Shown here: piece after piece, positions 9,867 through 19,000 of the stretch | Layout: each line of letters begins with the position of its first letter | Numbering within the stretch: the stretch's first letter is position 1 | Assembly: GCA_001579985.1 (NCBI GenBank) | Contig: LRSR01001798.1 | Span: 1-37,590 of the forward strand | Direction: 5' to 3' | Source of the DNA: Hypsibius dujardini | Lineage: Eukaryota; Tardigrada; Eutardigrada; Parachela; Hypsibiidae | DNA: 37,590 nt | The notes under the pieces: generated by a model | Seen by the model: only the letters and a program-made list of their open reading frames with translations | What the model was told of the DNA's origin: nothing | Databases searched by the model: none | Program-made: the position numbers and the translations under genes

Positions 9867-12800
9867 TCACAACTGTACCGGATTAAGCGCGTAGGCCACG
9901 AGAACGGACGACCGTAGAAAAAGGAACAACACCGGATACGTCAGCGCCCCGGCCGGTGAAATAGTCAGCGCTAACGGGGTGGGAATGTAGCACAAGAGAC
10001 ACCACAGGAAGGAGCACAGGAGCGTTCGCACCGCGTCCAGTCGCCGCCGTTCTCGTCCCAATTCCGCAACACGATTCGGAGCGGCAAGCGCCACCTGTCG
10101 TCGTCTCTTAACGTGCCGGAATAAGACCGTCCAGTAGACAGCCAGGTAACAACCCAACTGCAGGGCGTATGGAACAAACGTTCCAATGGCGACAAAACCC
10201 TGCCCGAGATCGTCCGTCACAGTTAACACACAGGAAGGTATTGCGCGTGGACCGGGATCGAGAAACCACCCACCGACTCCGAAGCTCGATGGGACTGCGG
10301 AGGCGAACCCGATGGCCCACGACATGGCGATGACGAAGAAGAGTCGCTTGGGTGAAACTAGGCTGCGGTATAGAAATGGCCTACGGATGAGGGAGGCAAA
10401 AAGTATCATTAATCATGTCAGTTGGGGCTTTTTCAGACAAATTAAAACCGCAGAACCAATAATCTAAAATAAATGAAAATTAAACAATCAGAATTAAAAC
10501 AAACAATTAACGAATTAAAATAAAAATAAAACAAAATGTTTTAGATTAAATGAAAATAATTTTTTGAAATTAAATTGAAATTAAATGCAATTTAAGTTAA
10601 ATTAAACAATTTAAATTAAAACAGACAATTAACCAAATAAAATTTAATCTAGAATAAAAACAAAAAAACCACGAAATCAGTCAGTAAGAATTTGTAATTC
10701 AATTTTTTTAGAGTTGTAATTGTTTTTTGTCGATGTTTGATGGATCATTTTACTGGTTTCGTCACCTGCCACAGCAATAATAACTGAAATTCCTAAATTT
10801 GGTTCTTGTCGGAAACAAAACGAAAATAAGAACAATTCAAATTTCAAGTGAATTTTTTGACGCTGTTCAAACATTAGAAGAGAACTACGCCCAGAACCCA
10901 CACAACCTTTCGCTACGCCCAGAACCCACACAATCTTTCGCTACGCCCACAACCCACACAACCTTTCGACACGCCCAGAACCCACACAACCTTTCGCTAC
11001 GCCCAGAACCCACACAACCTTTCGCTACGCCCAGACAACCCACACAACCTTTCGCTACACCCAGAACCCAGACAACCTTTCGCTACGCCCAGACAACCCA
11101 CACGACCTCTCGCTACGCCCACAACCCACACAACCTCTCGCTACGCCCAGAACCCACACAACCTCTCGCTACGCCCAGTCAACCCACACAACCTTTTTGT
11201 TATCAATTGTTACGTACACAACTTTTTTCGCTAATTGTTGAACACAACCTGTAGCTATGTACACAACCTTTTCTGGAGATTTTTTTTATTTACTAGAAGG
11301 TATACAGGGGGTTATAACGTGAGAACTCGGTTAAAAAAAAAAAAAAAAAAAAAAAGACGGTCAGTACCTAAGCATTTTTCCTATTGGTCAAACCTCAAAC
11401 CAACATTCAGTGGCAGCAATTTGATGAGTTCCTTTTGTTCCCGTGCCAATTGACCACCGGTCATCTTTTCCTGATGAGAATGTGTAACAAGTTTTAGGGC
11501 CCGGTCTTGCAAATTAAAAGCACCTATAAGATCTTACAAAAAACCAACACATTTTATCAGTATATTTAATTTTATATTAAAATTTATAAAGATCTATAAA
11601 TTTTATATGGCCTACAGCAAAAAAAAATATAAGGTATTACGTTGGATCAAATATTTTTTCTGATATTCAAAATTTCATGTTCACTAGATCAAAATTGTCC
11701 AGAGAGCTTCGCAGTCGAGCGAACCGAATTTGGAGCGAACCGAATTTGGAGCGAACTGAATTTGGAGCGAACCGAATTCGGAGCGAACCGAATTTGGAGC
11801 GAACCGAATTTAGAGCGAACCGAATTTGGAGCGAACCGAATTTAGAGCGAACCGAATTTGGAGCGAACCGAATTTGGAGCGAACCGAATTTGGAGCGAAC
11901 CGAATTTGGAGCGAACCGAATTTGGAGCGAACCGAATTTGGAGCGAACCGAATTTGGAGCGAACCGAATTTGGAGCGAACTGAATTTGGAGCGAACCGAA
12001 TTCGGAGCGAACCGAATTTGGAGCGAACCGAATTTGGAGCGAACCGAATTGTTCCAGAAAACTGATTGAGGACGACCAAGGCCGGGAAAAGGTTGTGTTC
12101 ATAGCTAAAGGTTGCGTCCAACAATTGGAGAGTACCGCATACTTGCGGTTCCTTGAGTGGAGCGAAGTTGGGTTTAACAGAACACTCGTGAAAACCAACC
12201 CAAGCTTTATTGCTTCAAACATACAACCACAAGACTCCAACCTGTTGATTGTTGATTAGGCCTGCTTTTTAATCTCAAGCACAAGTGAAGCCGTTGATTT
12301 ATTGATTCGTTTTCGTGTTCAATCCCTTGAAGCGTGAGACCTCTGCACGGAAATGATCAAGCATAATCATTTCTCGGACGAAAAAGAAACGCGTATTTTA
12401 GCTCTTCGACCGTAAGAGTAATGCTCTAAACGGGTCAGACATTATTTTCTGTACCTATGGGCAAAGTTATCGAGTGTTCTGTTTAACCGAACGCCGTTCC
12501 CCTTGACCGAACGCCGTTCCCCTTGACCGAACGCCGTTCCCCTTAATCGAACGTCGTTCCCCTTGACCGAACGCCGTTTCCCTTGACCGAACGCCGTTCC
12601 CTTTGACCGAACGCCGTTCCCTTTGACCGAACGCCGTTCCCCTTAATCGAACGCCGTTCCCCTTAACCCAAGGCCGTTCCCCTCAACTGTGTGGCATTCC
12701 ACAGTAACAGTCCGTACCTGTGAATGGCGACGAAGCGACTAATGGCAATGAATGCACCGGACCAGTTAACGGCGTACAGGACGGTCAGATAGAGCCACAT

Positions 12801-13106
12801 GAAACTGCGGCAAAAGTGGCGGGGCATGAAAAGGCCGTTGCCGGACTTGAGGTAACTGCTGAGGCAGTGGGTCAACTGCAGGGCCGAGCAGTGGAGGAAC
12901 TGCAGGAACACCATATGGCTGATGAGGAAGCCCGTGCCGGAGTAGAGTCTTCGATGCTGCGCGATGATGTAGAGGAGGAGTCCGTTGTTGAGTCCACCGA
13001 CCGCCACGAAGGCTATTACGATGCCAAACCAGACAGGGAGGACACCGCCGGAAATGATCGGCGGGATCACCGCGTAAAAGATGGACGAATTATTGGCAGA
13101 ATCCAT
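9867..13106 (-). CDS. Rhodopsin-like GPCR
   Basis: Second class A-like receptor, 300 residues from two exons, 13106-12718 and 10380-9867, joined phase 2 (donor CAG|GTACGG, acceptor CATCCGTAG) to give ISRFVAIHRPFLYRS across the TM3-loop 2 boundary. The start ATG is followed by MDSANNSS, with an N-glycosylation sequon. TM1 has FVAVGGLNNGLLLYII. TM3 has a conserved-type Cys (FCRSFMW) and ends SRF instead of DRY. TM4 has WAIGFASAVPSSFGVGGW, similar to the other receptor's FGVGGDFG, hinting at a shared family. TM6 holds FLWCLLCYIPTP and TM7 YALNPVQL. The stop follows directly after ALNPVQL, so the usual TM7 end and tail are missing. A further exon after NP is possible (a GTACAG follows) but I found no convincing acceptor. 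Ligand unknown. Confidence 0.8.
10886..11193. repeat. 28-bp minisatellite CTACGCCCAGAACCCACACA
   Basis: About eleven copies of a 28-bp unit (the 20 bases named followed by ACCTTTCG), with small indels. The same ACACAACCTTTT motif recurs in the inverted arms of the neighbouring element. Confidence 0.9.
11233..12126. mobile_element. Element with 40-bp inverted ends around a 16-bp minisatellite
   Basis: The arms 11233-11272 and 12087-12126 are inverted copies matching at 36 of 40 positions (right arm begins AAAAGGTTGTGTTCATAGCT and ends GTCCAACAATT). They enclose 814 bp that includes a minisatellite of GAACCGAATTTGGAGC. There is no transposase frame. It looks like a non-autonomous foldback/MITE-type unit in a GPCR intron. 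Confidence 0.55.
11711..12052. repeat. 16-bp minisatellite GAACCGAATTTGGAGC
   Basis: About 21 copies of the 16-bp unit with few substitutions (GAATTCGG, GAATTTAG variants). Open frames reading NRIWSEPNLERTEFGA are products of the repeat. Confidence 0.95.
12483..12705. repeat. 20-bp minisatellite with conserved end, locus 1
   Basis: About ten copies of the 20-bp unit ACCGAACGCCGTTCCCCTTG or TA variants. GAACGCCGTTC inside each unit can fold as a hairpin (GAACG/CGTTC). It ends on the right in CCCCTCAACTGTGTGGCATT then CCACAGTAACAG, an end shared with loci at 14669 and 18236. Lies next to the donor of the second GPCR intron. Confidence 0.9.
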
Positions 13107-13317
13107 GACGGAAAGTGTTTGTCATAAAAACCTCGTTGAGTCCTCGATTTCGAGCCACTTAACAATTCAGAACGCGTCTTTCCAGATATAATTCCATCTC
13201 AAATTCCATTCGCAATCGTTTAGCACTAAACAGATATCTGTTGAAAATCAGGGGGCGGAGCCATGTGTGTGTGCAGCAGAGAGCACTGGAAATGCACACA
13301 AACTGGTCATAGCCCCG

Positions 13318-13469
13318 CCCCTAAGGGGCCATTAACATATTACGTCATCAAAAGAGGGCAGGTGGGTGGTCTGGACCCTTGATTACTCACCAGGGAAATA
13401 AGCTCCGCCCCCTCCCTCAGTATTATTTGATTATCTGTGTTTACGTAATATGTCAATGACCCCTAAGGC
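13318..13469. repeat. Imperfect inverted repeat (MITE-like)
   Basis: The left arm CCCTAAGGGGCCATTAACAT plus ATTACGT (ending about 13345) matches, inverted, ACGTAATATGTCAATGACCC plus CTAAGGC at about 13444-13470, with few mismatches. The GC-box-like AGCTCCGCCCCCT at about 13401 also has an inverted match just outside the left arm (13249-13260). Confidence 0.5.
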
Positions 13470-13479
13470 CGAAATTCAA

Positions 13480-13800
13480 TTGATCAATCAATCGACGCAC
13501 GCAGTTAAGCAACAAGTAATAACAGGTAACAGACCTTTAATCAATCAATCAATCAATCGACGCACGCAGTTAAGCAACAAGCAACACTAGGCAACAAACC
13601 TTTAATCAATCAATCAATCAATTGGACTAATCTGGTGATCAAAAACAAATGCTCTCAAATCTTGATTGATCAATCAATCAATCAATTGGACTAATCTGGT
13701 GATCAAAAACAAATGCTCTCAGATCTTGATTAATCAATCAATCAATCAATCGGACTAATCTGGTGATCAAAATCAAATGCTCTCAGATCTTGATTAATCA
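13480..13800. repeat. Tandem ~60-bp units with AATC microsatellite
   Basis: Two related unit types: GACGCACGCAGTTAAGCAAC (twice) and GGACTAATCTGGTGATCAAA (three times, near 13624, 13686 and 13752), each joined by (AATC)n. Confidence 0.8.
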
Positions 13801-14059
13801 ATAATTTCCCGTTCAAAAATTCCTCGAGATCTCTGAAGACTGCGCTTGCTAAAATCCAGATAGAATTTTCACTACAATTTCTATTTAAAGTTCTTGTTCG
13901 TTTTTCTTTGGTTGGTGGAATGAACAATTAAATAGTCAATCAAGCATGGGAAAAAGCTGTGACACGGCGTGATAAAAAAATTGGCTCAAACTTGGACCAC
14001 TAGATTTTGCTGGCACCCAATAGAAGCGTGGCTCGAACTCGGTCCGGACAAAATTGATC

Positions 14060-14352
14060 CCACAACCAAGCTCCCATAACCAAGCTCCCACAACCCAGCT
14101 CCCACAGCCAAGCTCCCACAACCAAGCTCCCACAACCAAGCTCCCACAACCAAGCTCCCACAACCAAGCTCCCACAACCCAGCTCCCACAACCAAGCTCC
14201 CACAACCAAGCTCCCACAACCCAGCTCCCACGACCAAGCTCCCACAACCAAGCCCCCACAACCAAGCTCCCACAACCAAGCTCCCACAACCAAGCTCCCA
14301 CAACCCAGCTCCCACAACCCAGCTCCCACAACCAAGCTCCCACAACCCAGCT
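14060..14352. repeat. 15-bp minisatellite CAACCAAGCTCCCAC
   Basis: About twenty copies of CAACCAAGCTCCCAC, with CAACCCAGC variants. Open frames on both strands (LWELGCGSW, SHNQAPTTQ) come from the repeat. Confidence 0.95.
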
Positions 14353-14668
14353 TCCACTCGATTGCTTAATTGCTGCATGAAGAACCGTCTATTCACAAAA
14401 GGTCGCGCGCTCAGCATGACATGAGCATTTCGGGGTGCCGCTGGTAAACACCCTTTGCACAGTATGTTCCCTCATCATAATGCCGTTATTAAAGATGTAC
14501 GATGAAAAATTTATTACATCTTTTTGAGATGGAAATCGATTGAAACCTGCCATGTAGGTGGTCGATGAGCATTCCCATAGATATGCAGTAGATGTTCTGA
14601 TAAAGGGCAACCAGGCGCTTCCTTTACTTCGAAATTTGTGGCGGGCTGCTGACTCTGTTGACTAGAAC

Positions 14669-14925
14669 TACTGTAGAATGCCGCACAGTTGAGGGGAGCG
14701 GCGTTCGGTCAAGGGGAACGGCGTTCGGTTAAGGGGAACGGCGTTCGGTCAAGGGGAGCGGCGTTGGGTTAAGAGGAACAGCGTTCGGTTAAAGGGAACG
14801 GCGTTCGGTTGAGGGAAACGGCGCTCGGTTACGGGGAACGGCGTTCGGTTGAGGGGAACGGCGTTCGGTTGAGCGGAACGGCGTTCGGTTGAGCGGAACG
14901 GCGTTCGGTTAGGTTTCGGTTCGGT
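14669..14925. repeat. 20-bp minisatellite with conserved end, locus 2
   Basis: About eleven copies of GGTTAAGGGGAACGGCGTTC, inverted relative to locus 1. It begins with CTACTGTAGAATGCCGCACA followed by GTTGAGGGG, the same end sequence as the other two loci. Intergenic here. Confidence 0.9.
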
Positions 14926-15544
14926 TTCGTTTGTTGCTCTTCACCGAGAAGAGGCTGATTCGAATTTTCAGAAAGTCACCCGAATAACGCGACGTCCCGC
15001 TCCATTGTTTTTTGCCAGGGGGCAGATTGTTATCGCATGGCTAGATCAAATTATGGAGGCGAGCAACAAACCTAAACGGCCATTTTTAGAAAACATAGTG
15101 GCTTGTTAGTTCTATTGGGAACTCATTTTTTCATTTTTATGGCTCAGTGTAGGAATAAATGAGGTGCGTTTCAGAGCGGAATTTTGGGACAAAAATTTTA
15201 AAAGGCACGGTGGCACTTGTGGACACAGGGCTGCAACTTTTAAACTGCATTTTTGTCAAAAATGTTTTGTAAATAAGTTAGCAAAGTTAACGAGGATTAA
15301 AAACACGTCGGTAGATGGCTTAAAGGTTCTCCGAGTGAAGCCCAGTGCAGCAGCTACAGGGAAGATGTCGGAGACGTCTCAAAATGGCTCGCGGCTTGCC
15401 GAAATTGAAATGATCGCCAAATCTCAGGTTGCTCGCCGAATTTATTGGTTTTGCATTTCAGCAAGTGTATTCTACTCGTCTACAATATTCCTTTGTAATT
15501 TTTGTTATTTATTCAGTTTTGAATTTTTTAAAAATGTTTGAAAA

Positions 15545-15786
15545 AACATAGACATTGACATAGACACAGTCACAGACAGACACGGACACAGACACAGACA
15601 CAGACACAGACACAGACACAGACACAGACACAGACACAGACACAGACACAGACACAGACATAGACATAGACAGATACGGACACAGACACAGACACAGACA
15701 CGGACACGGACAAAGACACAGACACAGACACAGACACAAGAACGGTAAAACTAATGAGCTACCTGATCCGATCACCGCAGGCGAAT
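15545..15786. repeat. ACAGAC array with a conserved 41-bp flank
   Basis: (CAGACA)n at 15545-15739, followed at 15740-15780 by a unique 41-bp block starting GAACGGTAAAACTAATGAGC that recurs next to another array at 17746-17786 (39 of 41 identical). Lies about 300 bases beyond the stop of the TSP1/discoidin gene. Confidence 0.85.
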
Positions 15787-16077
15787 TTCGTGTGGGTTTG
15801 TCGGGTTGATGAGGCGACCAGGAATTTCACAGGACGTGTTTCTACTTTATAGCAGAATACATAACAGACTGACAGGCAGTGTTTTCTGTCCTCGAGATGT
15901 ATAATCAACTGAAGACAACACGCAGAACTATTCATTAAGAAAGGACAAAGAACGGAAAACGACATGTTAGTTGCTGCTTTAAAACAAAAAAACAGTTGTT
16001 TAACAATAAATTCATACGCAGACAACTGTAACAAACTACGTTAAGTCATGCTCTAGTTCTAGTGCAAAGAATCAACT

Positions 16078-19000
16078 TCATCCGCAAGCAACTACAGCCA
16101 TACGAATGAGCGGCAGTTTTTGCCAGAGTTCGGGATAAATTCGAATCTTATCCGTGATTAAGCTCTGCGAGAACCTGACCGAGAAGACGGTCTGCACCTG
16201 CTCCTGATTCAGCACCGGAATCTGCGTCACAATAAAGGGAGTCGGCTTGCCGGCATGCGAGAGCCACCGCCACTCCTGGGACCCTTCTCTGTCGAGGAAT
16301 TGCACGTAGAAGGCACGAAGGATCGCCGGCAATCCTTCTTGCAAAGAACCCTTCAGAAAATAACGGAAAACGCTCTTCAGTAAGTTAAACCGACAAGAGG
16401 TACAGACACAGGCATCGCCACAGAGTCCATACAGACACAGATACAGACACAGACACAGGCACAGACACAGACACAGGCACAGACATAGACACAGACACAG
16501 ACACAGACACAGACACAGACGCGGATACAAACACAGACACAGACACAGACACTATTTTGTACCTTGAAGAGCAATTGTTCCAGCCGTCGCTGCCTGCCAA
16601 GGTCCACCTCCAGAGCGATATGGTTGTTGTGATTTTGTGTGCTTTTGTCTTGCGCCAGAAGGCGTAAGTTCACGTAGCCCTTTCCCTGGATGTCGGGATC
16701 GGTTTTCAGGTCAACTACCTACAAGAAAAACGGATGACAGTTTAGTCTACTATTATATTTTAATTAACCTTAAGAATCAGCATGTGCGGCAAAATAATTA
16801 TCTATTTCACTTTACGATTGAAATCGTTGAAAAATATTTTTCAGAATTTTTTCAGAATTTTTTTATAATTTTTTTAAAATTTTTCCTAAAACAGACACGC
16901 GCCTTTTTGCCGTAGTCAATTTCATGGAACTTGATCTCCGAGACGGGGACCTGGCCGCAAGCCATGGGATCGGTCGGAGGTCCTGCGTGGCGATTTGCGC
17001 TGGACCGTTCGGCGTTCGCTGGGGGCGTGGCCATCGGTCGCGTCTGCCTCGGTTCGAGCTCTCTGCAGCCCTCCACGTCCACTTTCATGTAGGGCTCTCC
17101 TCTCCATTGCAGCGGATAAAATCTGCATCTCAAAAAACACATTTTAAACACATTTTAAATAAGTATTTTTACATAAAGACATAATTTTATAAATAATTAT
17201 ATAATTATATAATTATATAACCTTATCTGTCTGACATGTGAGATGTGGCTCACGTCGACGTGGAACACTTCTCCGCTGCGGGAGACGTCACCGTCCCTTC
17301 CCGTCAGGAACGTCTACTTCGAGCGGAGAAAAATCAGTCAGATTAATTGAAGATTATTGAAATTAAAATTTAAAATTTAAAAAAAAAAAACCAAATTCAT
17401 TTTTTAGGTTCTTTGCATTTTTTTAGAAGCATACTCGAGGGACGTTGTTGCTGCCGGCGATGCTGCGCCACTGTGTCCTGCCGTGTTCATGCACCTTGAC
17501 CATGTACCTTGTAACCACGCCCTCGGAGCCTTTCCTCCCGTTCCCCGTGATTTTCCATCCCGTGACGGAGCGTGCTGAGTGGAAATCAATCTGTGCAAGT
17601 AAAAACGAGCAAACTTTTTTTTTCTCAAATTCAAATAAAAGTAGTTGTACAAGTACCACATCACAGACACAGACATAGATACACAGACCAGACACAGACA
17701 CAGACACAGACACAGACACAGACACAGACACAGACACAGACACAGGAACGGTAAAACTAATGAGCTACCTGATCTGATCACAGCAGACACAAAACCAAAA
17801 CTCGTCTTCCTAAATTACTTCCAATAAATCAAATCAAATCAAAATAAATCGCTCCGTCGCACAGGATAACTTTTTTTTGCGATTATTATATATTTTTTTA
17901 AATCAGATCAAACCAGAGTGCAATTATATTATTCATTGGTCCTTCGATTAAGATAATAGATTAACAGATTTAAAATAAAAAAAGTGGAGTATTTTACATT
18001 ACAGAACTCGCCTGTAAATATGTGTCGTCGTTTGGCTGGAATTTCACCCCATCCTCCGGAAAAGGAAATCGGAAGGGCTCTTTCGAGGTCCATCGCGCTG
18101 CGGCCGGCGTCGTCTGCCAACCGAGCGGACAAAAGTAGCTCCTGTCCGGCAAGGAGTGAGCGAAAAATTCCACCGGTCCAGCACAAGTTGGCGGAGATCC
18201 GTCGATTTCCGCTGAATGCCTTTCTAAAATTAATTACTGCAGAAGGCCGCACAGTTGAGGGGGTTCCCCTTAACCGAACGCCGTTCCCCTCAACCGAACG
18301 CCCTTCCCCTCAACCGAACGCCGTTCCCTCAACCGAACGTCGTTCCTCTTAACCGAACGCCGTTCCCCTTACCCAAACGCCGTTTCCCGTAACCGAACGA
18401 CGTTCCTCTCAACCGAACGTCGTTCCCCGTAACCGAACGACGTTCCTCTCAACCGAACGTCGTTCCCCGTAACCGAACGCCGTTCCCCTAACCAAACGCC
18501 GCTCCCCTCAACCGAACGTCGTTCCTCTTAACCGAACGCCGTTCCCCTCAACCGAACCCGTTCCCCTTAACCGAACGCCGTTCCTCTTGACCGAACGCCG
18601 TTCCCCTCAACCGAACGCGGTCTCTCTTAACCGAACGCCGCTCCCCTCGACTGTGCGGCAAGTACGCACATCTTTCAAATCATCAGTAAAAATACCATGA
18701 GAACCGCATGACGGGAGGATCCCGCAGTCCCGTTTCTCCCGGAGCATATCGTGGTCGCATCTCCCTTTCAGGCAGGTCCGCACACGGATGCGATGGGCGG
18801 AGCCGCAGGTCGCCGTGCAGGGTGACCAGCTGCCCCATTTACCGTAACGAACCGGTGGGATCATTTTATTTTCTATAAAACCAACCAAAGGAATATAATC
18901 TGACAAGAATATCATCAACTGCGACTAACAAACATTATTAAAGAAAAAAATGAATAACAAAAAAAAATTTAATTTATCACAAAAACAATTTTGCAGCTAA

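Larger units (their letters stand above)
10381..12717 (-). other. Large repeat-filled intron of the second GPCR
   Basis: 2.3 kb intron with AT-rich DNA (10440-10800), a 28-bp minisatellite, a poly-A run near 11334, an inverted-repeat element holding a 16-bp minisatellite, and near the donor a 20-bp minisatellite. No gene is seen inside it. Confidence 0.8.
13107..16077. other. Stretch without a supported gene
   Basis: 3 kb between the second GPCR and the TSP1/discoidin gene. It holds an inverted repeat (13318-13469), AATC-rich tandem units (13480-13800), a 15-bp minisatellite, a second copy of the 20-bp minisatellite family, and a CAGACA array. The longest open frame outside repeats (15164-15541, plus) lacks an ATG start of its own and resembles nothing I know; I do not call it a gene. 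Confidence 0.6.

Noticed and set aside
14389-14610. Minus-strand frame MPFIRTSTAYLWECSS as a transposase piece
   Set aside because: No catalytic motif or element ends around it; length fits chance.
15164-15541. Plus-strand 125-codon frame
   Set aside because: Starts at GTG, has no family match and drifts into low-complexity Phe-rich sequence.
18012-18252. Minus-strand ATG frame [16 protein letters not shown] across exon 4 of the TSP1/discoidin gene
   Set aside because: Splice phase from exon 3 and discoidin homology select another frame ([16 protein letters not shown]) in the same exon.
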